Of a stretch of 17,087 nucleotides of DNA, positions 1 to 6,333 are shown one piece after another. Source of the DNA: Bacteroidota bacterium (GTDB taxonomy: Bacteria; Bacteroidota; Bacteroidia; B-17B0; Aurantibacillaceae); the NCBI GenBank assembly GCA_947474485.1, contig CANJJP010000003.1:1-17087 (forward strand), in the 5' to 3' direction. How positions within the stretch are numbered: the first letter of the stretch is position 1; each line of letters opens with the position of its first letter. Under the pieces are notes generated by a model that was not told where the DNA came from, searched no databases, and saw only the letters and a program-made list of their open reading frames with translations. A program made the position numbers and the translations under genes.

Positions 1-172
1 CCTCTTTTTTATATCGGTTATTACTGGTACTTTCTGGTATTGGCAAATCTCGCAAAATAGTTCGCAATCCTATTTTAGCATTGAAGTTCTTCTTCACCGA
101 AAAACCTCCCCAAGCACTTACTTTATCGTCTGAATATTCAATTTTATAGCCCAATGTTCTTGTAACTTTTTG
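1..172 (-). pseudogene. IS1380-type transposase, N-terminal fragment cut by the window edge
   Basis: The minus-strand frame is open from 172 to the window edge, after a stop at 173-175. The peptide includes KIEYSDDKVSAWGG and later LPIPESTSNNRYK. This resembles the N terminus of IS1380 (DDE_Tnp_1-like) transposases, which have a 'tp/aWGG' segment followed about 30 residues later by an 'SNRGY'-like segment. No ATG is available. The only near-upstream starts are non-canonical (TTG at 152-154), so the element may be start-less, degenerate, or use an unusual start. The rest of the gene, including all catalytic residues, lies outside the window. The family assignment rests on motif memory only, so another DDE family is possible. 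Confidence 0.45.
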
Positions 173-179
173 TTACAAG
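159..179. repeat. Perfect 8-bp inverted repeat with 5-nt loop
   Basis: CTTGTAAC at 159-166 and GTTACAAG at 172-179 are perfect reverse complements around a five-T loop. The hairpin covers the 5' end of the transposase frame on the minus strand, where its loop reads as five A. It could be a structure that limits translation from readthrough transcripts, part of the insertion-sequence end, or chance. There is no T-run after the stem on either strand, so it is not a classical terminator. Confidence 0.5.
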
Positions 180-348
180 GTAAAAAATATCAGAAAACTA
201 ATAATATCAATGGATTAATGAAGTATTAACAATTCAACTGTTTGTTTGCGGTTGAATAGAATGCATTCAATCTTTTCCCTGTAAGGCATTTTTGATGCAT
301 TAATTTTTTTCATCAACTAGTATATTCGTAAAAAATTCGTAATCATTA
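180..348. other. AT-rich intergenic DNA between transposase fragment and lptB
   Basis: I see no gene here. The stretch holds small dyads, such as TTGAAT/ATTCAA around 252-271 and TTGATG/CATCAA around 289-318. The second lies downstream of the lptB stop on the minus strand and could weakly terminate that transcript, but the arms are only 6 bp. The second terminal inverted repeat of the insertion sequence should lie here if the element is intact on this side. I could not identify it. Confidence 0.4.
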
Positions 349-1077
349 TTAATGTTTACGTAATTCAAAGTTTTGACCTAAATAAACTCTTCTTACTTGT
401 TCGTCGTTAGCTAAATCCTCAGCGCTTCCTGCTTTAATAACGCTTCCTGCAAAAAGTAAATAAGCTCTATCGGTTATACTTAATGTTTCATGAACATTAT
501 GGTCGGTAATTAAAATGCCAATATTTTTTTCTTTTAGTTTTCGTACAACCGATTGAATGTCTTCAACAGCAATAGGATCAACACCTGCAAAAGGTTCGTC
601 TAATAAAATGAATTTAGGATTTGTAGCAAGGCAACGAGCAATTTCAGTTCTTCTGCGTTCGCCACCCGAAAGTTGATCGCCTAAGTTTTTACGCACATGA
701 CCTAAATTAAATTCATCAATTAACGATTCTAATTTTTCGGCTTGTTCTTGTTTGCTTAGTTTTGTCATTTCCAAAACCGCTTTTAAATTATCTTCAATGC
801 TTAGTTTTCTAAATACAGAAGCTTCTTGAGGTAAATATCCAATTCCCATTTGAGCACGTTTGTACATGGGTAATTCTGTAATGTCTACATCATCTAAAAA
901 TATTTTCCCTTCGTTGGGCTTTACCATTCCAACAATCATATAAAATGATGTTGTTTTTCCAGCGCCGTTTGGACCAAGCAAACCAACAATTTCCCCTTGC
1001 TTCACCTCTACCGATACTTTATTGGCAACGGTTCTACTTTTATATTTCTTAACTAGGTTTTCTGAACGAAGTATCAT
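349..1077 (-). CDS. lptB: LPS export ABC transporter ATP-binding protein LptB
   Basis: LptB is the cytoplasmic ATPase that drives the LptBFGC complex, which extracts lipopolysaccharide from the inner membrane and pushes it over the Lpt bridge. The 242-aa length is normal for the family. All ABC motifs are visible: Walker A GPNGAGKTT at 35-43, Q-loop Gln84, signature LSGGE at 136-140, Walker B ILLDEP at 157-162 and H-loop His193. The segment LSGGERRRTEIARCLA and the C-terminal VRRVYLGQNF are typical of LptB rather than of amino-acid importers. The ATG is 1 nt downstream of the cyclophilin stop, so the two genes are probably cotranscribed. No other lpt gene is in the window, which is common because lptB is often unlinked from lptFG in Bacteroidota. 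Confidence 0.95.
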   Translation of the reverse strand: MILRSENLVKKYKSRTVANKVSVEVKQGEIVGLLGPNGAGKTTSFYMIVGMVKPNEGKIFLDDVDITELPMYKRAQMGIGYLPQEASVFRKLSIEDNLKAVLEMTKLSKQEQAEKLESLIDEFNLGHVRKNLGDQLSGGERRRTEIARCLATNPKFILLDEPFAGVDPIAVEDIQSVVRKLKEKNIGILITDHNVHETLSITDRAYLLFAGSVIKAGSAEDLANDEQVRRVYLGQNFELRKH

Positions 1078-1078
1078 C

Positions 1079-2008
1079 TTATTTATTGATTTTTTGAATC
1101 ATTAGCATTTTCATTCTTACATTCTCGAGTGGCCTATCATTTTTTCCTGTTGCCTTTTCAGCAATTCTATCAACCACATCTAGCCCTAAAATTACTTCGC
1201 CGTAAACGGTATAACTTCCATCTAAATGTGGAGTTCCTCCAATTGTTTTGTATACTTGTTTTTGTTCTTCAGTAAAAGTATGATGCTCTTTTGCTTCGTA
1301 AATCGGCATTATGATGATGTCTATTTTCTTTTTCAGAGTAGTTAAACTATCTTTCATACCTTCTTTTTGGTAACGTTCGTATTGCGCTTTAATTGCTTCG
1401 TTACCTGAAGTTTCTAAATATTCTTTAGTAAGTTGATGTAAAATTGGCCTGTTAATACGATACTCAACAGTTTTTAATGATTCGTCAGTAAATTTTTTTC
1501 CTTGTACAATGTAAAACTGACAGCCAGACGATGCTTTTGTTGGATTAATATCGTCACCTTCTCTAGCAGCGCATATCATGCCTTTTTTATGAAATAATTC
1601 TTTTTTAAATTCAGCTGGAACGGCATAGCCCACATCGCCATCTCCAAGCATTTTGTTAAAATCAGCAGTTTTTGAGTCGGGGTCGCCTCCTTGTACCATA
1701 AAATCCTTAATTACCCGGTGAAATAGGAGACTATCGTAATATTTTTTCTCCACCAAATTAACAAAATTATCGCGATGTAAGGGCGTTTCATTAAATAGTC
1801 TAATAATCATTTCTCCATATGTTGTAATAACAAGCACAAGGTTTTCGTTAGGATATTTTTGTTTTAATTCTTCAATAAATGGTTTCGAGAGCTTTGAAGG
1901 GTTGGGCGTGTTATTATTTGCATTAGAAATGGTTTTTCCGGACTTGCAAGAGGAGGCAAAAAGTCCGAAAAGGAAGAATAATCCAATAAAATTACAATTT
2001 TTGGACAT
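1079..2008 (-). CDS. Cyclophilin-type peptidyl-prolyl isomerase lipoprotein
   Basis: This is a predicted periplasmic lipid-anchored peptidyl-prolyl cis-trans isomerase that would assist folding of envelope proteins. I chose the ATG at 2008 because it gives a compact lipoprotein signal, MSKNCNFIGLFFLFGLFASSC, with the acylated Cys at residue 21. The frame extends to an ATG at 2041, which would add 11 residues and overlap the promoter of the opposite gene. With the 2008 start (309 aa), the cyclophilin core includes FHRVIKDFMVQGGDP (catalytic Arg), SSGCQFYIVQG and, later, GGTPHLDGSYTVYGEV. About 80 charged residues are inserted between the last two segments (about residues 172-251), just before the final strands. 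This makes the protein longer than a minimal cyclophilin (about 165 aa). lptB follows 1 nt after the stop. Confidence 0.9.
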   Translation of the reverse strand: MSKNCNFIGLFFLFGLFASSCKSGKTISNANNNTPNPSKLSKPFIEELKQKYPNENLVLVITTYGEMIIRLFNETPLHRDNFVNLVEKKYYDSLLFHRVIKDFMVQGGDPDSKTADFNKMLGDGDVGYAVPAEFKKELFHKKGMICAAREGDDINPTKASSGCQFYIVQGKKFTDESLKTVEYRINRPILHQLTKEYLETSGNEAIKAQYERYQKEGMKDSLTTLKKKIDIIIMPIYEAKEHHTFTEEQKQVYKTIGGTPHLDGSYTVYGEVILGLDVVDRIAEKATGKNDRPLENVRMKMLMIQKINK

Positions 2009-2031
2009 ATTAACTATTTTTACTACTTTTG
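2000..2031 (+). promoter_or_regulatory. Bacteroidota-type promoter for the small lipoprotein gene
   Basis: A -33 TTTG at 2000-2003 is separated by 20 nt from a perfect TAnnTTTG -7 box (TACTTTTG, 2024-2031). A transcription start near 2038 would give a leader of about 35 nt before the ATG at 2073. The promoter lies across the 5' end of the divergently transcribed cyclophilin gene. The assignment uses the known Bacteroidota consensus (TTG, about 19-20 nt, TAnnTTTG). Confidence 0.65.
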
Positions 2032-2072
2032 TTAAAAGCATCGCATAAAATTAGCTTATTATCTAACACAAT

Positions 2073-2495
2073 ATGAAGAAATTTAGTTTTTTTACCATTG
2101 TATGTTTATTGGCTCTAGGAGCTGTAATGATGTTCTCATCTTCTTGCAATAAACCTGAACCATGTAAGGCTATTATTACCGTTAAGGATACATTAGGTAT
2201 TAATGTTCAAGCGGGAGTTACTGTAAAACTTTATGCAACTGTTACCACAGCCACAGGTACGGCTATCGGCGATTTAGAAGCTGAAGGCGTTACTGATTCT
2301 GAAGGCAAGGTTAACTTTAACTTTAAACTTCCTGCTATTATGGATATTAGAGCTGAAAAGCCTAATTGTACTATAACTACTCCAACAGTTACATCAACAG
2401 GTGTATATGTTGCAGGTAAGTATTGCCAGGGTAAAGGAATTATCAAGTTTGAAGAAGGCAAAACAAATGAGAAAACAGTATTGTTGAAATACTAA
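2073..2495 (+). CDS. Small putative lipoprotein with transthyretin/Ig-like domain
   Basis: I do not recognise a named family. The 140-aa product starts with a lipoprotein-type signal (MKKFSFFTIVCLLALGAVMM followed by FSSSC), with the likely acylated Cys at 25. The lipobox is loose, with Ser rather than Leu nearby, but this is common in the phylum. Residues about 32-95 read as a beta-sandwich of the carboxypeptidase-regulatory/transthyretin type: alternating strands with VKLYATV, a Gly-rich turn, TDSEGKVNFNFKLP and then DIRAEK. Proteins like this usually sit on the outer membrane. The short C-terminal part contains one more Cys and ends in a Lys/Thr-rich strand. The gene is monocistronic, is preceded by a strong promoter match, and converges on the PorG-like gene. 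Function unknown. Confidence 0.8.
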   Translation: MKKFSFFTIVCLLALGAVMMFSSSCNKPEPCKAIITVKDTLGINVQAGVTVKLYATVTTATGTAIGDLEAEGVTDSEGKVNFNFKLPAIMDIRAEKPNCTITTPTVTSTGVYVAGKYCQGKGIIKFEEGKTNEKTVLLKY

Positions 2496-2535
2496 TTTCC
2501 CTTTTTAATCAATTAATTTTATTGCTTGAATTTGC

Positions 2536-2557
2536 GTGAGGAGAATTTATCTCCCAC
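2536..2557. repeat. Small hairpin at the convergent gene junction
   Basis: GTG-A-GGAGA at 2536-2544 pairs with TCTCC-CAC at 2550-2557, leaving one bulged A and a 5-nt loop. The stop codon of the minus-strand barrel gene (2547-2549) lies in the loop. Its position between two convergent genes suits a bidirectional transcription barrier. Neither strand has a T-run after the stem, so it is weak as an intrinsic terminator. Confidence 0.35.
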
Positions 2558-3398
2558 TTCTACACTCTTTTGGCTTTTGTTTAAGTTTTAAACTTAGCGT
2601 TAAGCCATAATAGAAAAACCAATCTTTAGTGTTTGGGTTGCCTCTAAGTTTACCTGTGTTATTTGCGTATGCTTCTAAGTTTTCAGTTTTATTACTCATG
2701 ATTCCAGCTGTAACACCTTTTTCTGACGAAAGTTTAATTGGGTCAACATACTTATTACTTACGTCATCAATATAATCTGTAAATGTTTTTCTAGGTCCCC
2801 ATTCAAATCCTAAACATAATTGTTTTGCAACACTTAACTTAAAACCAATGCCAAAAGGAACGCCAATTTGTGTAAGTTTATATTGTTTTTGTTTTGGGTT
2901 TTGAGATGTTTTTTGGCCCTCTGTACTTAATCTTCTTAATTCGACCCAATTGTCGCTACCCAAATCTCCCATTGGATTAAATTTAAATACATCAATACCT
3001 AAGAAAACATATGGAGAAAAAAAGTATTTTCCACTTCCTGTTTGATACTCCATAAAATTGAATTCGCTTTTTGCATAAAACTCGTAAATTTTAGATTTAA
3101 AATTTAGATTGCGTTCTAATTGATCTTCATTTTCTGATTGCGAATCATCAGCTCTAACATTTCCGTAATTGAAGCCTCCTCTAAACGCAAATCGTGAACT
3201 GTAATTAAAGCGATAAAACACACCACAAGCAGGCTGCGACATATCAAAATGAGAGCGAGGATTAATATCCCCTAGATAATAGCTTGCCCCTAAAAACAAA
3301 CCAACATCATGGGAAAAAAAATCTTTATGGTTATTAGATTGCGCAAACAATCCTGTATTAAATACAAATAGGATTAGATATAGAAGCAGTTTTTGCAT
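2547..3398 (-). CDS. DUF6089/PorG-like outer-membrane beta-barrel protein
   Basis: The 283-aa product has a Sec signal peptide (MQKLLLYLILFVFNTGLFA, cleavage before Gln20). Alternating amphipathic strands of a small outer-membrane barrel follow, for example VGLFLGASYYLGDIN, GVFYRFNYSSRFAFRGGFNYG, YFFSPYVFLGIDVF and LTQIGVPFGIGFKLSVAKQLCLGFEWG. The N-terminal 'GxxYYLGDxN' pattern and the overall layout match my recollection of DUF6089, the family that includes the T9SS protein PorG. That membership is from memory, and paralogues with other roles exist, so I give no symbol. The C terminus (KPKECRSGR) is unusual because it does not end in an aromatic strand, and its codons overlap the junction hairpin. 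No partner gene adjoins it, although a second T9SS candidate (sprE) lies 4 kb away. Confidence 0.75.
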   Translation of the reverse strand: MQKLLLYLILFVFNTGLFAQSNNHKDFFSHDVGLFLGASYYLGDINPRSHFDMSQPACGVFYRFNYSSRFAFRGGFNYGNVRADDSQSENEDQLERNLNFKSKIYEFYAKSEFNFMEYQTGSGKYFFSPYVFLGIDVFKFNPMGDLGSDNWVELRRLSTEGQKTSQNPKQKQYKLTQIGVPFGIGFKLSVAKQLCLGFEWGPRKTFTDYIDDVSNKYVDPIKLSSEKGVTAGIMSNKTENLEAYANNTGKLRGNPNTKDWFFYYGLTLSLKLKQKPKECRSGR

Positions 3399-3509
3399 TG
3401 ATGTATTAAAACGTAAATTTCGTAAAAAAATTGCAATTATGCGAGTTAAAGTAGAAATGCTAGATTATTACTTCAAATATTTCTTATTTTTATAGCTGAC
3501 TTTAATATT
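3399..3509. promoter_or_regulatory. Divergent promoter region, barrel gene and flavoprotein gene
   Basis: On the plus strand, TATTTTTA at 3485-3492 matches TAnnTTTG except for the last base and lies 18 nt before the flavoprotein ATG. I see no good -33 TTG at the right distance. On the minus strand, TACGTTTT (3415 down to 3408) follows a TTG by about 18 nt and would give an almost leaderless transcript for the barrel gene. Both are imperfect matches. Confidence 0.35.
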
Positions 3510-4991
3510 ATGGAAAAATACGATTTGGTCGTTATTGGTGGTGGGCCAGCTGGTTATGCGGGCGCAATGCGTGCAATTGATTTTAAAAAGAAAGTACTTT
3601 TAGTTGAAAAAAACCGAATAGGCGGGGCAGGCGTTTATGACGGAGTGCTTACCTCTAAAACACTTTGGGAACTATCGCAAAAAGTAACAAGCATTCGTGA
3701 AATGAGCCCAGATTTTGTTCCAAATTTCGATGAAATAAATAAAACGGTTAAAGAAGCCATTTTTGAACGTAAAACTCAAATGACTGTTCATTTAAAGCTG
3801 CTTGAGAGTGTAATGGAAAATCAGCAGTTCAGATATGAAAAAGGACACGCTAGTTTTATTGATAAGCATATCATTCAAATTAAAAAGGAAGATGGAAGCA
3901 CTAAACAAGTTTATGCAGAAAACGTATTGATAGCAACTGGTAGCCGACCAAGATATTTGCCGCACATTCCTATTGATGAAAAAATCATCATGACGAGTAA
4001 CGGAATTCGTAATCTTACCTCTTTTCCAAAAAGCATGGTGGTGTTAGGTGCTGGTGTTATTGGTTGTGAGTTTGCTACTATTTTTGCTGGCTTTGGACTT
4101 ACTAAAGTTTATTTAATTGATAAAGCAGAACGAATTCTTCCTTTCGAAGATGAGGATGTAGCAGAAGTAATTAGTACAAGTTTAGAAAGCCACGGGGCAA
4201 CAATTCATTCAGGAGCATCATTAAAGCGAATGGATATTGTAAACGGCATGGTTGAGTATGAATTAGAATACAAAGATGGAAGAACAGAAATAATAACAGT
4301 TGAAAAGGCACTTGTGTCAGTTGGTAGAATTCCGAATATAGAAGAAATTGATTTTGAAAAAGCAGGAGTTAAATTGAACGATAAGGGCTCTATTTGGGAC
4401 GAGGATACACAAACAAACATTAGTAATGTTTATGTTGGCGGCGATGTTTCAACTGATATTGCGCTTGTAAATGTTGGTGAGCGTGAAGCAAGGCATGCGG
4501 TGGTTCGTATGTTTGGACCCGCAATTAAACCGCTTACCTACCAAAATATTTCTACTATCATGTTTTTAATTCCTGAGGTAGCAAGTGTTGGCATGAGCGA
4601 GCAGGATTTAAATAAAAAGGGAATTCCACACAAAGTTGTGAAGTTGGATTACAGCACAAATGCGCGTGCAATTGCAATGCGTAAAACAAAAGGTTTCTTT
4701 AAAATATTAATTAGTAATGATAATGGCATGCGTATATTGGGTATGCGTGCCGTTGGAGAGCACGCTAGTAGCGCTATACAAGCCGTTGCGTATTTAATGC
4801 ATACTAACCAAGGTATTAGAGATTTAGCGGACATGATGCACCCCCATCCAAGTATTATAGAAGGTATTCAAGAATGTTTAAGGATGTTATTAGGCAAATC
4901 AATTTACAAACCATATGTGTTTAAGGATAAATTAAAATGTTACTTATGTGAAAATGGAGTATGTACTCCCTTAGAAAAGTTAACAGATTAA
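3510..4991 (+). CDS. Dihydrolipoamide-dehydrogenase-like flavoprotein lacking the redox disulfide
   Basis: The 493-aa protein has the full architecture of the pyridine-nucleotide disulfide oxidoreductase family. FAD is bound by GGGPAG at 10-15 with Glu33. The NAD(P)-binding Rossmann motif is GAGVIG at 180-185. A second FAD motif, YVGGDV, is at about 308-313. A C-terminal dimerisation domain carries the catalytic dyad segment HPHPSIIE (His446, Glu451). The disulfide motif GGTCLNVGCIPSK is replaced by GGAGVYDGVLTSK (38-50): both cysteines are gone, at Gly41 and Val46. A CxxCxxxxC cluster (Cys477, 480, 485) sits at the extreme C terminus. Classical lipoamide reduction is therefore unlikely. A transhydrogenase-like, quinone-reducing or C-terminal-thiol mechanism is possible. 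It is monocistronic and ends 5 nt from the convergent hemB stop. It should not be annotated as lpd. Confidence 0.85.
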   Translation: MEKYDLVVIGGGPAGYAGAMRAIDFKKKVLLVEKNRIGGAGVYDGVLTSKTLWELSQKVTSIREMSPDFVPNFDEINKTVKEAIFERKTQMTVHLKLLESVMENQQFRYEKGHASFIDKHIIQIKKEDGSTKQVYAENVLIATGSRPRYLPHIPIDEKIIMTSNGIRNLTSFPKSMVVLGAGVIGCEFATIFAGFGLTKVYLIDKAERILPFEDEDVAEVISTSLESHGATIHSGASLKRMDIVNGMVEYELEYKDGRTEIITVEKALVSVGRIPNIEEIDFEKAGVKLNDKGSIWDEDTQTNISNVYVGGDVSTDIALVNVGEREARHAVVRMFGPAIKPLTYQNISTIMFLIPEVASVGMSEQDLNKKGIPHKVVKLDYSTNARAIAMRKTKGFFKILISNDNGMRILGMRAVGEHASSAIQAVAYLMHTNQGIRDLADMMHPHPSIIEGIQECLRMLLGKSIYKPYVFKDKLKCYLCENGVCTPLEKLTD

Positions 4992-4996
4992 TGAAT

Positions 4997-5971
4997 TTAT
5001 TTCTTGTGTTTTAAAGCGTATTCTTTTGCAAAATAAGTAAGAATTATTTTTGCGCCTGCACGTTTCATACTCAATAACATTTCATCACGTATTCTATCAC
5101 CATCTATCCAGCCTTTTGCCGCCGCTGCTTTTACCATTGCATATTCTCCGCTTACATTGTAAGCAGCAATTGGAACATTAAAATTATCGTTTAAAGATTT
5201 AATGATATCTAAATAAGATAAAGCAGGCTTTACCATTAAAAAATCTGCCCCTTCTTCTACATCTAATTGCGCTTCCAATAAAGCTTCTTTGCTGTTTGCG
5301 GGATTCATTTGATATGTTTTTTTATCTCCAAATTTTGGAGCGCTATCTAATGCATCTCTAAACGGACCGTAAAAAGCACTTGCATATTTTGCAGTATAAC
5401 TCATAATCGATACATCAGTAAATCCTGCCATATCTAGCGATTCTCTAATGTAACCAACGCGGCCATCCATCATGTCGCTTGGCCCAATAATATCAACACC
5501 TGCAGCTGCTTGTGCTAAAGCCATTTTTGCTAATATATCTAACGTTTCGTCATTTTTAATTTCTCCGTTTACAACAAATCCATCGTGGCCATCGCTGCTG
5601 TATGGATCCATTGCAACATCCGACATGATAACTACTTCGGGTAATTTCTTTTTTATTTCACGAATGGTTGTTAAGTACAAACCTTTTTCGTTTAAGCTTT
5701 CGCTTGCTGTTTTATCTTTTAATTTATCTGCAATGTTTGGGAATAAATCAAAAGTATATATGCCCAGCTTCATGCAGCTTTCCATTTCTTTAATAAGCAA
5801 ATCACTTGAAAGACGGTAAATGCCTGGCATTGATTTTACTTCCGATTTTTTGTTTTTACCATCAATTAAAAACATTGGGAAAATTAAATCCTTAACGCTT
5901 AAAGTTGTTTCTTCAACTAAGTTCCGAATTGCTTGAGATTTTCTGTTTCTGCGTGGACGATGCGTAATCAT
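4997..5971 (-). CDS. hemB: Porphobilinogen synthase (delta-aminolevulinic acid dehydratase)
   Basis: HemB condenses two 5-aminolevulinate molecules to porphobilinogen, the second common step of haem and tetrapyrrole synthesis, in the cytoplasm. The length of 324 aa is normal. The two active-site lysines are visible: Lys195 in MSYTAKYASAFYGPFRDA and Lys248 (the Schiff-base lysine) in FLMVKPALSYLD. The metal site of zinc enzymes (DVCLCEYTSHGHCG) is here DVAMDPYSSDGHDG (118-131). The three zinc cysteines are Ala120, Asp122 and Asp130, which marks the zinc-independent, magnesium-responsive class found in Pseudomonas and many other bacteria. The start MITHRPRRNRKS is typical of the family. The gene is monocistronic and has its own promoter. 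Confidence 0.97.
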   Translation of the reverse strand: MITHRPRRNRKSQAIRNLVEETTLSVKDLIFPMFLIDGKNKKSEVKSMPGIYRLSSDLLIKEMESCMKLGIYTFDLFPNIADKLKDKTASESLNEKGLYLTTIREIKKKLPEVVIMSDVAMDPYSSDGHDGFVVNGEIKNDETLDILAKMALAQAAAGVDIIGPSDMMDGRVGYIRESLDMAGFTDVSIMSYTAKYASAFYGPFRDALDSAPKFGDKKTYQMNPANSKEALLEAQLDVEEGADFLMVKPALSYLDIIKSLNDNFNVPIAAYNVSGEYAMVKAAAAKGWIDGDRIRDEMLLSMKRAGAKIILTYFAKEYALKHKK

Positions 5972-5994
5972 AAAAAATGAAATTAAATTGAATG

Positions 5995-6026
5995 CAAATT
6001 TACGTTTATTTGCTTGCTATGACAAA
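5995..6026 (-). promoter_or_regulatory. Promoter for hemB
   Basis: Read on the minus strand, TTTG (6026-6023) is followed after exactly 20 nt by a perfect TAAATTTG -7 box (6002-5995). A start near 5988 gives a leader of about 17 nt before the ATG at 5971. This is one of the two best promoter matches in the window, with the same 20-nt spacer as the one at 2000-2031. Confidence 0.65.
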
Positions 6027-6063
6027 TAAGAGAATCTCTATTCCTTGTTTAAGTATTCAAATC

Positions 6064-6137
6064 CTTTGTTTCTTTGAAGTCGCTGCGGACCTTTTATCGT
6101 GAAATTTGGAGCAATAGAATTTCGAACAAGGATTAAC
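6064..6137. repeat. Intergenic repeat unit, copy A
   Basis: This copy starts with CTTTGTTTCTT and ends with a 35-nt block (6103-6137) that matches 6267-6301 at 31 of 35 positions, by hand alignment. The central part differs from copy B. It looks like a decayed member of a dispersed intergenic repeat family. Confidence 0.6.
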
Positions 6138-6176
6138 AGCCTAATTTTTGGATGACGATTTTTTCAATTAAAACAA

Positions 6177-6264
6177 ACCATGGAGGCACTGAATACAAAG
6201 TGTTTCACGGAGGCAATTCTTAAGCATTCTCTTTGTTTCTTCGTGCCCTCTGTGTCTCCGTGGT
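6177..6264. repeat. Inverted arms of a 'CTCCGTGGT'-type intergenic repeat
   Basis: ACCATGGAGGCAC at 6177-6189 and GTGTCTCCGTGGT at 6252-6264 pair at 11 of 13 positions. The right arm and its surroundings (CGTGCCCTCTGTGTCTCCG) match a phrase I recall as a widespread dispersed intergenic repeat in many bacterial genomes. A folded transcript would form a long imperfect hairpin, so a REP-like or MITE-like element is plausible. Confidence 0.5.
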
Positions 6265-6301
6265 AAAATTTGCAGTAACAGAATTTCGAACAAAGATTAA
6301 C
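6231..6301. repeat. Intergenic repeat unit, copy B
   Basis: This copy has the same CTTTGTTTCTT start and the same 35-nt end block (6267-6301) as copy A, with four mismatches in the block. Its middle is the CTCCGTGGT-type sequence that forms the right inverted arm. The two copies start 167 nt apart in direct orientation, about 35 nt from the end of the M23 gene. Confidence 0.6.
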
Positions 6302-6333
6302 GATTTCAGATTTTGATTTGAAATGACCCGAAA

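Larger units (their letters stand above)
6003..6333. other. Intergenic spacer with diverged repeat cluster
   Basis: I find no gene in this spacer between hemB and the M23 gene. Apart from the hemB -33 element at its left end, most of it is made of related repeat units, listed separately (direct copies at 6064-6137 and 6231-6301, inverted arms at 6177-6189 and 6252-6264). The frames are closed by stops and there is no obvious RNA gene. Confidence 0.6.

Noticed and set aside
289..318. Intrinsic terminator of lptB
   Set aside because: The arms are only 6 bp, AT-rich, with a long loop, and no reliable T-run follows on the transcript.
2231..2461. 76-codon minus-strand frame
   Set aside because: It is the antisense of the small lipoprotein gene, with no signal, promoter or family resemblance.
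3510..4991. Annotation as true dihydrolipoyl dehydrogenase (lpd)
   Set aside because: Both redox cysteines are missing, and no lipoyl-complex gene is nearby.
5472..5819. 115-codon plus-strand frame within hemB
   Set aside because: It mirrors hemB codons; the minus-strand HemB product has all its active-site residues, so this is a shadow.
6177..6264. CRISPR or tandem-repeat array
   Set aside because: There are only two diverged units and one inverted pair, with no regular repeat-spacer periodicity.
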